From positions 186,001 through 250,000 of the forward strand of contig CANMTU010000001.1 of assembly GCA_947501005.1 (NCBI GenBank): 64,000 nt of DNA, given 5' to 3'. The first letter of the stretch is position 1; every line of letters starts with the position of its first letter. Position numbers and translations under genes: made by a program. Origin of the DNA: an uncultured Erythrobacter sp. (GTDB taxonomy: Bacteria; Pseudomonadota; Alphaproteobacteria; Sphingomonadales; Sphingomonadaceae). This document shows positions 55,374 through 64,000 of this stretch, in pieces. The notes beneath the pieces are model-generated. The model did no database searches and was not told the DNA's origin. It was given only the letters and a program-made list of their open reading frames with translations.

Positions 55374-57068
55374 ATGCCCACCCAGCTTGATCAGGACATC
55401 GACCGTTTCACCGCCGCGGTCACCGCGCCGGGCCAGATGTTCGAACTTACCGAAGCGGTGCGCGGCAACACCGCGATGCCCGCCTTCAAGAACGCCCCGC
55501 CCAGCCTGGCGCATTACGTCGCCCATTTCTGCAACGAGAAGCGGGACGAGCTGTTTCTGGTCGATGGCGATCTGCGCCTGACCTTCGGCGAGGTCTATGT
55601 CGCCGCGACGAAGGTCGCGCACGGCCTGGCGACGAAGCACGGCGTGTCGAAGGGCGACCGGGTCGGCATCGCGGCGCGCAATTCGGCCAACTGGATCATC
55701 GCCTATCTCGGCACCCTGATGGCGGGCGGCTGCGCCACGCTGCTCAACGGCTGGTGGACCGGCGAGGAACTCGCCTACGGCATCAATCTGTGCGATTGTT
55801 CGGTGGTGCTGGCCGATGCGCAGCGCGCCGCGCGCATGGAAGGCGAGGACATCGCGGCGAAGATCGTCACCATCGGGCACGGCAGGCCCGCCGAAGGGCT
55901 GGCTGCGATCTGGGCGGAGGGCGATACCGCCGCGCGCATGCTCGGCGAACTCGGCCCCTCCGACCTGGCAACGATCCTCTATACCTCGGGCAGCACGGGC
56001 AGTCCGAAAGGCGCCTATTCCGATCATCTGGGCGTGGTGTCGGGCACGATGAACTATGTCTGCCAGACGGCGATGATCCTGCAGATCCTGACCGAGCGGG
56101 ACGAGGCGCCCAGCGTCCAGCCCTCGGCGCTGGTGGCGGTGCCGTTGTTCCACGTGACCGGCGAGATCCCGCTGTTCCTGCAGAGCTTCGCACTGGGCCG
56201 CAAGCTGGTGCTGATGCCGAAATGGGATGCGACCGAGGCGCTGCGCCTGCTCGCGGAGGAAAAGATCACCTATTTCGTCGGCGTGCCGCTGATGAGCTAC
56301 GAGTTGGCGACCCATCCCGATCGCGACCGATACGACCTGTCGGAATGTAAGAGCTTCGCCGCCGGCGGCTCGCCGCGCCCACCGGAACACGTGACCAAGA
56401 TCAAGGATGCGTTTCCGGAAGGCAACCCACTGCTCGGTTATGGTCTCACCGAAACCAACGCCATCGGCTGCGGCAATCTGAACGAGAACTACCTCGCCAA
56501 GCCCGGATCGACCGGGATGCCGTCGAAACCGCTGGTCGATCTGGCGATCCTGGACGAGGAGGGCAACCGGCTCGATCAGGGGCAGGTGGGCGAGATCTGC
56601 ATCCGCTCGATCGCGAACTTCATCGGCTACTGGCGGAACGAGGAGGCGACCGAGGCGGCCTTCACCAAGGATGCCTATTTCCGCACCGGCGACCTGGGCT
56701 ATCTCGACGAGGACGACTACCTCTTCATCGTCGATCGCAAGAAGGACATCATCATCCGCGGGGGCGAGAACATCGCCTGCATCGAGGTGGAAGAAGCGAT
56801 CTACGCCCATCCCGACGTGGCGGAATGTTCGGTGTTCGGCCTGCCTGACGAGCGGCTGGGCGAAGTCCCCGCCGCCGTCTATCTCCCCCGCGACGGCAAG
56901 ACGCTGGAGCCGGACGATCTGCGCGAATATCTCGCCGAGCACATCGCCCCCTTCAAGGTCCCCCAATATCTCTGGTCCGCGACCGAGAAGCTGCCGCGCC
57001 TCGGCACCGAAAAGGTCGACAAGCGCACGCTGAAGGCGCGGTACGAGCGGGAGCTGGCATCGGGGTGA
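55374..57068 (+). CDS. Acyl-CoA ligase (AMP-binding), 564 aa
   Basis: Adenylate-forming enzyme: ILYTSGSTGSPKGAY (P-loop-like), VPLFHVTG, FVGVPLMSYELA, LGYGLTETNAIGCGN, YFRTGDLGYLDEDDYLFIVD and KDIIIRGGENIACIEVEEAI with the C-terminal Lys in LGTEKVDKRTLK. It probably activates a fatty or aromatic acid. The start at MPTQLDQDIDRF is preferred; an ATG 26 codons upstream would add a non-family helix. The stop overlaps the glnD GTG (GTGA). Confidence 0.87.
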   Translation: MPTQLDQDIDRFTAAVTAPGQMFELTEAVRGNTAMPAFKNAPPSLAHYVAHFCNEKRDELFLVDGDLRLTFGEVYVAATKVAHGLATKHGVSKGDRVGIAARNSANWIIAYLGTLMAGGCATLLNGWWTGEELAYGINLCDCSVVLADAQRAARMEGEDIAAKIVTIGHGRPAEGLAAIWAEGDTAARMLGELGPSDLATILYTSGSTGSPKGAYSDHLGVVSGTMNYVCQTAMILQILTERDEAPSVQPSALVAVPLFHVTGEIPLFLQSFALGRKLVLMPKWDATEALRLLAEEKITYFVGVPLMSYELATHPDRDRYDLSECKSFAAGGSPRPPEHVTKIKDAFPEGNPLLGYGLTETNAIGCGNLNENYLAKPGSTGMPSKPLVDLAILDEEGNRLDQGQVGEICIRSIANFIGYWRNEEATEAAFTKDAYFRTGDLGYLDEDDYLFIVDRKKDIIIRGGENIACIEVEEAIYAHPDVAECSVFGLPDERLGEVPAAVYLPRDGKTLEPDDLREYLAEHIAPFKVPQYLWSATEKLPRLGTEKVDKRTLKARYERELASG

Positions 57069-59830
57069 CCTTCTCGCGCATTCCCGATCAGCGCGCGATC
57101 ATCGACCGCCGCAGCCTCGCCACCGGGATCGAGGATGCGGTCGCAGCGGCGAAAGACGGCGATGCCGCGCGCAAGGCGGTGGTCGACCTGTTGAAGCAGG
57201 CGCTCGACAACGGGCGGGCGGAGATGGAGCGTCGGTTGCTGGCGCGCCCCTCCGCCGGGCATGCCATCACTGGCGGCTATGCCTTCCTGATCGACCAGCT
57301 TGTCCGCATCATCCACGAATATGTGACCACGCATGTCCACCCCCGGGCCGATGCCGCCGCGCCGGCAGGGTTGGCGATCATGGCGGTGGGGGGATACGGC
57401 CGCGCCGAGATGGCGCCGCATTCCGATGTCGATATTGCCTTCCTCGTCGGCGGCAAGGGCAATGGCTGGTGCGAACAGGTGGTGGAGGCGATGCTCTACC
57501 TGTTGTGGGACCTCGGCCTCAAGGTCGGCCATTCCACCCGCACGCTGGACGAGGTGACCAGGCTGGCGAAGGACGATCTGTCGATCCGCACCGCGCTGCT
57601 CGAAGGGCGGTTCGTGTGGGGCGACCGCGCGCTCTATGACGAGGGCGCGCGCCGCTTCGAACTCGAGGTGCGGCGAGGATCGGAACGCGCCTTCGTCACC
57701 GGAAAGCTGGCGGAACGCAATGCCCGCCACAAGCGCATGGGCGACAGCCGCTATGTCGTCGAACCCAATGTGAAGGACGGCAAGGGTGGCCTGCGCGATC
57801 TGCAGACGCTGTTCTGGATCGGCAAGTATGTGCACAATGTGCGCAAGGCGGCCGAACTGGTCGGCGCCGACCTGATGACGCGGACCGAGTATCGCAGCTT
57901 CCGCCGGGCGGAACGCTTCCTGCTGGCGGTGCGCTGCCACATGCACGTCATCACCGGGCGGGCGGAAGACCGGCTGACCTTCGACCTGCAGCGCCACGTG
58001 GCGGAACGGATGAACTTCGCCGACCGCCCCGGCAAGAGCGCGGTCGAACGCTTCATGCAGATGTATTTCCTGCAAGCCAAGCGGGTCGGCAGCCTGACCG
58101 GCGTGTTCCTCTCGCATATCGAGGAGGAGTTTTCCCAGAAGGCCGCGCGCACCGGTTTCTTCGCCGGGATCAGGACGAAATCGCGCATGCTCAAGGGCTA
58201 CCGCGTCACCGGCGGCCGGATCGCCGCGCCGGGCGACGACTGGTTCGCCAAGGATCCGGTACGCCTGATCGAGATATTCACCCTCGCCGAGGCGGAGGGG
58301 CTGGAAATCCATCCCGAAACGATGCGCCAGGCTGATCGCGACAGCGGGCTGATCGGATCGGAGGTGCGGCACGATCCGCGCGCCAACGCCCTGTTCCTCG
58401 ACCTTCTTGCCGGCCGCAAGGATCCCGAAACCGTCCTGCGCTGGATGAACGAGGCCGGGGTGTTCGGCCGGTTCGTGCCCGATTTCGGCAAGGTCAACGC
58501 GCAGATGCAGTTCGACATGTATCATCACTACACGGTCGATGAACATACCATCCGCGCGATCGGCCTGCTCTCGCAGATCGAGCGTGGGCTGCTGGCCGAC
58601 GATCACCCGCGGGCGACACGCCTGATCCACGAGGTCGCCTCGCGCCGGGTGGCCTATGTCGCCGCCCTGCTGCACGATATCGCCAAGGGGCGGGGCGGGG
58701 ATCACTCCGAACTCGGCGCCGAGATCGCCGTGGAACTCGGCCCCCGCTTCGGCTTGTCGGATGGGGAGACCGAACTGGTGGCGTGGCTGGTGCTCAACCA
58801 TCTGCTGATGAGCCACACCGCCCAGAAACGCGACCTGACCGATCCCAAGACGATCGAGGATTTCTGCGCCCGGGTGCAGAGCATCGAGAAGCTGCGCCAC
58901 CTGGCCATCCTGACGGCGGTGGACATTCGCGCGGTCGGGCCCGGCACGTGGAACAGCTGGAAGGGCCAGTTGCTGGGCGAATTGTTCGATTCCGCGCAGG
59001 AACGCCTGCGCCTCGGCCACATGCCCCACCGGCGCGAGGAGAAGATCGCCGCCAGGCAGGACGAGGCCCGGCGCGAGCTGGGCGAGCGGGCCGATCTGGT
59101 GGACCGGTTCGCCCCGGTCCTCGCCGATGCCTACTGGATCGCGGAGCCTGCCGATATCATCGCGCTCAACCTCGTGCATTACGAGGCCGCGCGCGAGGCG
59201 GATCACGGGCTGTCCATCCACTGCGAATATTACGATGCGCGCGGCGCCACGCTGGTGACGGTGATCGCCGCCGACCATCCCGGCCTGTTCTACCGCATCG
59301 CGGGCGGCATTCACCTGGCCGGTGGCAACATCATCGATGCCCGCATCCACACCACCCGCAAGGGCTGGGCGATCGACAATTTCCTCGTGCAGGACCCTCA
59401 CGGCGCCCCGTTCCGAGATGCGCACCAGTTCGAACGCATCGAACGGACCATTACCGATGCGCTGGCGAACCGGATCGATCTCAGCCCCCGGCTCGCCAAA
59501 CGGCCCCTGCCGCACAGTCGCTCCAAGGTGTTCGACGTCTCGCCCCAGGTCGGGTTCGACAACAAGGCGTCGAATCGCTTCACCGTGATCGAGGTCAATG
59601 CCCGCGACCGTCCGGCCCTGCTCAACCGCCTCGCCCGGGTCCTGTTCGAGAACCGGCTGGTGGTGCATTCGGCCCATATCACCCATTACGGGGAGCGGGC
59701 GGTGGATACGTTCTACGTCACCGATCTCACCGGCGACAAGCTCGCGCCCGGCAGCCGGCAGGAGCGATTGGCCGAAGATCTCGTCGATGCGGCAAGTGAT
59801 GCAATGCAGGCACGGTTGGAAGACGCGTGA
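57065..59830 (+). CDS. glnD: [Protein-PII] uridylyltransferase GlnD, 921 aa
   Basis: Bifunctional nitrogen sensor that uridylylates and de-uridylylates PII. Nucleotidyltransferase core AVGGYGRAEMAPHSDVDIAF (about residues 107-126), GlnD PII-UT linker (NVKDGKGGLRDLQTLFWIGK), HD domain (about 480-620, VAALLHDIAKGRGGDHSELG) and two C-terminal ACT domains (about 735-815 and 845-915). Length is normal. GTG overlaps the acyl-CoA ligase stop, an unusual upstream partner for glnD. Confidence 0.95.
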   Translation: MTFSRIPDQRAIIDRRSLATGIEDAVAAAKDGDAARKAVVDLLKQALDNGRAEMERRLLARPSAGHAITGGYAFLIDQLVRIIHEYVTTHVHPRADAAAPAGLAIMAVGGYGRAEMAPHSDVDIAFLVGGKGNGWCEQVVEAMLYLLWDLGLKVGHSTRTLDEVTRLAKDDLSIRTALLEGRFVWGDRALYDEGARRFELEVRRGSERAFVTGKLAERNARHKRMGDSRYVVEPNVKDGKGGLRDLQTLFWIGKYVHNVRKAAELVGADLMTRTEYRSFRRAERFLLAVRCHMHVITGRAEDRLTFDLQRHVAERMNFADRPGKSAVERFMQMYFLQAKRVGSLTGVFLSHIEEEFSQKAARTGFFAGIRTKSRMLKGYRVTGGRIAAPGDDWFAKDPVRLIEIFTLAEAEGLEIHPETMRQADRDSGLIGSEVRHDPRANALFLDLLAGRKDPETVLRWMNEAGVFGRFVPDFGKVNAQMQFDMYHHYTVDEHTIRAIGLLSQIERGLLADDHPRATRLIHEVASRRVAYVAALLHDIAKGRGGDHSELGAEIAVELGPRFGLSDGETELVAWLVLNHLLMSHTAQKRDLTDPKTIEDFCARVQSIEKLRHLAILTAVDIRAVGPGTWNSWKGQLLGELFDSAQERLRLGHMPHRREEKIAARQDEARRELGERADLVDRFAPVLADAYWIAEPADIIALNLVHYEAAREADHGLSIHCEYYDARGATLVTVIAADHPGLFYRIAGGIHLAGGNIIDARIHTTRKGWAIDNFLVQDPHGAPFRDAHQFERIERTITDALANRIDLSPRLAKRPLPHSRSKVFDVSPQVGFDNKASNRFTVIEVNARDRPALLNRLARVLFENRLVVHSAHITHYGERAVDTFYVTDLTGDKLAPGSRQERLAEDLVDAASDAMQARLEDA

Positions 59831-59911
59831 TGGACGTTTGCAGAAACATTCTTGCGTAATATCCCGCGCTTGCGCATGGGGCGGCACGATTTCCTTGGGA
59901 GAGAATCTGAA

Positions 59912-62731
59912 ATGAAGGTATCCGCAGTTTCCTTGCGCACCCTTGCCATGCTCGGCGCCGGTCTGGCGATGACCCCGCAGCTTGCGCTGGCGCAAACCGT
60001 GCCCGGCCAGTCCGACGCCAGCCAATCGGGCGAGGGCGATCTGGTCGACAACGCCGATGTCGAGGATTCGACGCCGGTCATCGTCGTGACCGCGCAGGGC
60101 CGCGCGCAGGCGCTGGCCGACGTGCCGGTCGCGGTGACCGCCGTGTCCGCCGAAACGCTCGAAAATTCCGGCACCAGCGACATTCGCGAACTGAACCAGG
60201 TCGCCCCCTCGCTGCTCGTCTCTTCGACCGGCAACGAAGCCAACGGCTCGGCCCGTATTCGCGGCATCGGTACGGTGGGCGACAATCCGGGCCTCGAAAG
60301 CTCGGTCGCGGTGTTCGTCGACGGCGTGTACCGCTCGCGTTCGGGTAGTGCGCTGTCCGAACTCGGCCCGCTCGACCGGATCGAGATCCTGCGCGGTCCG
60401 CAGGGCACGCTCGGCGGGCGCAACGCCTCGGCCGGCCTCATCAGCATCTACACCGCGCAGCCCGAATTCGACTTCGGCGCGCACGGCGCGTTCACCTACG
60501 GCAATTACGATGCCATCCGCGTCGAGGGCGGCGTCAACGTGCCCCTGAGCGAAACCATCGCGGTCCGCGCCGACGGCGTCTATTTCGAGCGCGACGGTTT
60601 CTACAACGACGTGGTCAACGATGTGCGGATCAACGACCGCGATCGCTATCTCGTCCGCGCCCAGGCCCTGTTCGAGCCGAGCGAGACGCTGAGCTTCCGC
60701 CTGGTCGGCGACTATTCCAAGAAGGAAGAGGCCTGCTGCGCCGCGACCTTCGTGCAGCCGGATTCGGCGCCGCTGGCGCGGTTGTCGCCGGGTCTCGATA
60801 CCTTCGCACGTCCGCAACCCGGTTCCCCGGCTCTGACCAGTACGGCAAATCCGATCATTCCCGTCCTCATCAGTCTGGGCCAGAATCCGGCGGCGTTCAC
60901 CAACGGCACGTTCGACCGCGATCTCTACATCACGCCGGGCCGCTCCTACGACGGCGAAACGGAAGATTACGGCGTTTCGGGCGAATTGAATGTCGAGCTT
61001 GGCAACGTCAATCTGACCTCGATCACCGGCTATCGTGAATATTCGAACTTCCAGGGTTCGGATACGGATTACACGCAGCTCGATATCCTGTACCGGGAAG
61101 CCGGTCCGAATGCCGGCGCGCGTGAGTTCGAGACGTTCACGCAGGAAATTCGTCTGAACGGTACGCTGTTCGACGATCGCCTGGATTGGCTGGTCGGCGG
61201 TTTCTACGCCAACGAGGATCTTCAGGTTCGCGACAATCTGAAGTTCGGCGAGGAATACGGGCGTTTCGCGACCTGCCGGGTCGTCGGCACGACGCTCGCG
61301 CCGGCATTCGCGGGATCCCCTCTGGCGCCGGTCTACGACCCGAGTTCCGCTGGCTGTATCCGTCCGCAGTTGCGGCCTGCCCTTGGCGCGCAAGGCATTT
61401 CGCCCTTCGACAACCGCGCAACCGCGGCGAACGAAGCGGCCTTGATCGTGGCAGGGTTCGACAGGCTCGACTCGATCAACGATCTTGGCGGCGAAGGTGA
61501 TGTCTACAATCAGAACAGCGAAAACTTCGCGATCTTCACGCACAACATCATTCACCTGACGGATACCTTGGACCTTACCCTGGGGGCGAGGTACACGAAC
61601 GAGACGAAGACGTTCGATGCCGCGTTCGAGAATTCCAACACCATCTGTCCGGTGCAACGCCAGCAGCTCCTGCCGCTGACGCAGAGCACCAATCCGCTGA
61701 CCGCCGGGTTGGCCGGCGGCCTGATCACCCTTGCCTGTCAGGGGAATTCGACGGCGGAACTGAATTCGCTCACCCCGACGGACGAGCGTAAGGAAGACGA
61801 GTTCACGGGCACTGCCATTCTCAGCTGGAAACCGACGCCCGACACATTGGTCTATGGTTCCTACTCGCGGGGCTACAAGGCGGGCGGCTTCAATCTCGAT
61901 CGCTCCGCCCTGACCGGCAACCTGCCTTCGGGTATCGTTCTCGGGCCGATCCTGGCCGGAAGCGTCGACAACCTGCAGTTCGATCAGGAAACGGTCGATG
62001 CCTACGAAGTCGGCTTCAAGTATTCCCAGCGCAAATGGGGCTTCAGCCTGGTTGGCTTCCGGCAGGAGTTCAGCAACTTCCAGCTGAACACCTTCAACGG
62101 CTCGGTCTTCCTGGTGCAGAACATCAATGGCTGCGATGCCGATCTGGCTGGCGGCGACCGTGATGCGAGCGCCACCACCGGCCGGTGCGATCCGGACGAT
62201 GTCGCGCCGGGCGTGATTGCGCAGGGCGTCGAGTTCGAGACGACGCTCAACCCGATCCGCGATCTCGGCTTCACGCTGGGGCTTACCTATGCCGACACCA
62301 GCTACGAGGACAATCTCGTAGGCGGCGACGATGGCACCCCGCTCGATCCGCAGCTGCGTCTGCTTGCCGGAGACAATCTGTCGAACGCACCGGAAATCGT
62401 CGCGACGAGCTCGCTCACCTGGACTCCGCCGCTCGGCGACAGCGGGTTGGCCGGCCTGTTCTTCGTCAACGCTCGCATGAGCGATGACTACAACACCGGT
62501 TCCGACCTGCTCTACGGCAAGGAGCAGGACTCGTTCGTGATCGTCAACGGCCGCGTCGGCGTGACCGGCATCGGCGGGCGCTTCGCGGTCGAAGGCTGGG
62601 TGCAGAACCTGTTCGACGTGGACTACACGCAGGTTGCGTTCAACACGCCGTTCATCGCGCCGCAGCAGACCTACTCGGCCTATCTCGCCGAACCGCGGAC
62701 CTACGGCATCACGCTGCGCGGCGAATTCTAA
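59912..62731 (+). CDS. TonB-dependent receptor, 939 aa
   Basis: Signal peptide (ALAQ), TonB box VIVVTAQGRAQ (about 56-66), plug (ADVPVAVTAVSAETLENSG, RIRGIGTVGDNPGLESSVAV, DRIEILRGPQGTLGGRNASA) and a long barrel ending in a terminal Phe (LRGEF). It belongs to the large sphingomonad receptor group often tied to carbohydrate, aromatic or complex-ligand uptake; the ligand is not readable. GGGAGAG precedes ATG. TAATAT at 59857-59862 may be a -10 box. Confidence 0.88.
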   Translation: MKVSAVSLRTLAMLGAGLAMTPQLALAQTVPGQSDASQSGEGDLVDNADVEDSTPVIVVTAQGRAQALADVPVAVTAVSAETLENSGTSDIRELNQVAPSLLVSSTGNEANGSARIRGIGTVGDNPGLESSVAVFVDGVYRSRSGSALSELGPLDRIEILRGPQGTLGGRNASAGLISIYTAQPEFDFGAHGAFTYGNYDAIRVEGGVNVPLSETIAVRADGVYFERDGFYNDVVNDVRINDRDRYLVRAQALFEPSETLSFRLVGDYSKKEEACCAATFVQPDSAPLARLSPGLDTFARPQPGSPALTSTANPIIPVLISLGQNPAAFTNGTFDRDLYITPGRSYDGETEDYGVSGELNVELGNVNLTSITGYREYSNFQGSDTDYTQLDILYREAGPNAGAREFETFTQEIRLNGTLFDDRLDWLVGGFYANEDLQVRDNLKFGEEYGRFATCRVVGTTLAPAFAGSPLAPVYDPSSAGCIRPQLRPALGAQGISPFDNRATAANEAALIVAGFDRLDSINDLGGEGDVYNQNSENFAIFTHNIIHLTDTLDLTLGARYTNETKTFDAAFENSNTICPVQRQQLLPLTQSTNPLTAGLAGGLITLACQGNSTAELNSLTPTDERKEDEFTGTAILSWKPTPDTLVYGSYSRGYKAGGFNLDRSALTGNLPSGIVLGPILAGSVDNLQFDQETVDAYEVGFKYSQRKWGFSLVGFRQEFSNFQLNTFNGSVFLVQNINGCDADLAGGDRDASATTGRCDPDDVAPGVIAQGVEFETTLNPIRDLGFTLGLTYADTSYEDNLVGGDDGTPLDPQLRLLAGDNLSNAPEIVATSSLTWTPPLGDSGLAGLFFVNARMSDDYNTGSDLLYGKEQDSFVIVNGRVGVTGIGGRFAVEGWVQNLFDVDYTQVAFNTPFIAPQQTYSAYLAEPRTYGITLRGEF

Positions 62732-62760
62732 GCCGCACAGGACAAGCCGGTCTGGAAGAG

Positions 62761-62790
62761 GGGGCGCTCCGTTCGGGGCGCCCCTTTTTT
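62761..62790 (+). terminator. Rho-independent terminator
   Basis: Stem GGGGCGCTCCG / CGGGGCGCCCC (one T-G pair) with a tight loop, followed by six T. It ends the TonB receptor gene. Confidence 0.88.
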
Positions 62791-62834
62791 GTGGGCCCGC
62801 CTTTTTCGCGGCGTGCCTCGTTCGCGCTTCCGCC

Positions 62835-63497
62835 CTAGTCGCGTTTGCCGAACAGCGCGGTGCCGACGCGCACATGCGTCGCGCCCAGCATGATCGCGGT
62901 TTCGTAGTCTCCGCTCATTCCCATGCTCCGGCCATCCAGCCCGTTGTCGCTCGCCAGCTTGTCGAGCAGGGCGAAGAACGGCGCGGGCTCGATGCCCTGC
63001 GGCGGCACGCACATCAGACCGGCGAGCGGAATGTCGGCGGCGCGCGCTTCTTCGATCAGTGCGGGCAGATCGCTAACGGCGCACCCGCCCTTCTGCTCCT
63101 CCGCGCCGATATCGACCTGGACGAAGCAGGGAACCCGCCGCCCGGTCTTGTCGAACGCCTTGCCGAGGGCCTTCACCAGGCTCGACCGGTCGAGCGAGTG
63201 GATGACGTCGAACAGCGCTGCCGCATCCTCCGCCTTGTTCGACTGCAACTGGCCGACCAGATGCAGGCGCACGTCAGGATAGCGCGCGCGCAGGTCCGGC
63301 CATTTGGCCTGCGCTTCCTGCACGCGATTCTCTCCGAAATCGCGGTGGTCCTGTTCCAGCAGGGGCACGATCGCGTCCGCCGGGTGGTGCTTGCCGATCG
63401 CCACGAGGGTCACGTCCCCGGGATCGCGCCTGGCCCTTTGGCAGGCATCGGCGATGTTTGCGCGAACCTGAGCGAGCGGAGTGTCTGCCTTTTCCAT
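62835..63497 (-). CDS. YggS/PROSC family PLP-binding protein, 220 aa
   Basis: Single-domain TIM-barrel protein controlling pyridoxal phosphate and amino-acid homeostasis. VTLVAIGKHHPADAI (PLP Lys about residue 36), FGENRVQEAQAKW, HLVGQLQSNKAEDA, VDIGAEEQKGGC, GLMCVPP and MGMSGDYETAIMLGATHVRVGTALFG match. It is divergent from the ThiE-like gene with 22 bases between starts. Confidence 0.93.
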   Translation of the reverse strand: MEKADTPLAQVRANIADACQRARRDPGDVTLVAIGKHHPADAIVPLLEQDHRDFGENRVQEAQAKWPDLRARYPDVRLHLVGQLQSNKAEDAAALFDVIHSLDRSSLVKALGKAFDKTGRRVPCFVQVDIGAEEQKGGCAVSDLPALIEEARAADIPLAGLMCVPPQGIEPAPFFALLDKLASDNGLDGRSMGMSGDYETAIMLGATHVRVGTALFGKRD

Positions 63498-63519
63498 GGC
63501 ATCGCGCTATACCGCGCGA

Positions 63520-64000
63520 ATGGCTTCAGACCATCCCCTGCCGCTGCTCTGGCTGTTGAGCGATGCGCGCAACGACGCGCTGCTGGAGCAGGCGCTCGAT
63601 AATCTGCCGCCGGGATCGGGTTTCGTGTTCCGTCACTATCACCTGGGGCCGCCCGCCCGGCGGCGGCGGTTCGAGCGTTTGCGCACCCAGGCTGCCCGGT
63701 CGGGGCACTGCGTCCTGCTTGCCGGCCAAGAGGACTGGCCGGCGGCCGGCACCTATGGCGGCCAGCGCCGCCGGGCGGGCGGTCTGCACATCGCCACCGC
63801 ACACGACCGGGCGGAGATTTGCGCCGCCGCGCAGGACGGGGCAGACGGTCTGTTCCTCTCGCCGGTCTTCCCGACCGCCTCCCACCCCGCCGCCGCAACG
63901 CTCGGCATCGCGGGGTTCCGAGCGCTGGCGCAGGAAAGCCCGATACCGGTCATTGCGCTGGGCGGCATGGATGCGGAAAAGGCGCAGCGGCTCGACTGGC
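63520..64000 (+). CDS. Thiamine-phosphate-synthase-like protein, cut by window end
   Basis: Only the first 160 codons are visible. It has LFLSPVFPTASHP and PVIALGGMDAEKAQR, the phosphate-binding ends of ThiE/TenI-type TIM barrels, but the N-terminal half (LLWLLSDARNDALLEQALDN, RHYHLGPPARRRRFE) differs from classic ThiE. A stand-alone ThiE-like paralogue is therefore more likely than the main enzyme. Confidence 0.75.
   Translation, partial: MASDHPLPLLWLLSDARNDALLEQALDNLPPGSGFVFRHYHLGPPARRRRFERLRTQAARSGHCVLLAGQEDWPAAGTYGGQRRRAGGLHIATAHDRAEICAAAQDGADGLFLSPVFPTASHPAAATLGIAGFRALAQESPIPVIALGGMDAEKAQRLDW

Noticed and set aside
56879..62875. A continuous leftward open frame of almost 2000 codons antisense to the acyl-CoA ligase, glnD and a TonB receptor
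   Set aside because: It mirrors strongly supported genes codon for codon, has no recognisable domain, and long antisense frames are expected at this GC and codon bias.

Overview
The window looks like the chromosome of a high-GC alphaproteobacterium, most likely a sphingomonad of the Erythrobacteraceae type. The basis is gene content and codon style, not a 16S gene. There are three large TonB-dependent receptors, a PEPxxWA-CTERM envelope protein, UPF0262 and DUF3072 proteins, an alphaproteobacterial RpmJ, and many start/stop overlaps (ATGA, GTGA). No rRNA, CRISPR array, transposase or complete prophage was seen. One tRNA (Gly, GCC) is present. All names come from reading motifs; no database search was run.

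Layout. Bases 1-950 hold two small orphan genes with strong hairpins and may be the edge of an accessory region. A siderophore-type TonB receptor (1579-3735) follows. Bases 3999-14019 form a surface-polysaccharide locus. It starts with a UDP-xylose-synthase-like epimerase. A tightly coupled leftward operon follows, encoding a GT2-methyltransferase fusion, a polysaccharide deacetylase and three GT2 glycosyltransferases. A divergent rightward pair encodes a one-piece ABC exporter and a glycosyltransferase. Next is a patch of visibly lower GC (about 14040-16250) with a 16-codon ORF, inverted repeats and most of a CHASE2-EAL gene. Housekeeping genes then dominate: ftsH, rpoZ, a phospholipase D-type synthase, dnaB, cdd, galE, rpmJ, a LON-domain/thioredoxin pair and dcd. 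Smaller envelope proteins are interspersed, including a GH25-like protein that lacks its catalytic acids and a PEP-CTERM protein with a six-unit GGGNN linker.

Bases 33794-36191 carry the tRNA-Gly and a ZnuD-like receptor with a His/Glu-rich loop. Bases 38660-41079 encode a two-gene module resembling a phage tail spike, next to two convergent GT4 glycosyltransferases. One of these, of WcaI type, has a damaged or non-canonical 5' end. Bases 44516-48275 are a leucine-catabolism operon (isovaleryl-CoA dehydrogenase, small membrane protein, MaoC hydratase, methylcrotonyl-CoA carboxylase beta, small ORF). Bases 48495-52766 form a translationally coupled four-gene unit: HWE kinase, lipoprotein, ABC ATPase, permease/binding-protein fusion. 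The right end holds a DUF2147 protein, a COG1565 methyltransferase, lgt, an acyl-CoA ligase coupled to glnD, a third TonB receptor, a YggS-type PLP protein and a ThiE-like gene cut by the window end.

A recurring oddity is translation starts. ATT is the best-placed initiator for the GT2-methyltransferase gene and possibly for the WcaI-like gene. CTG fits a gene at 31261, and lgt appears to start at TTG.
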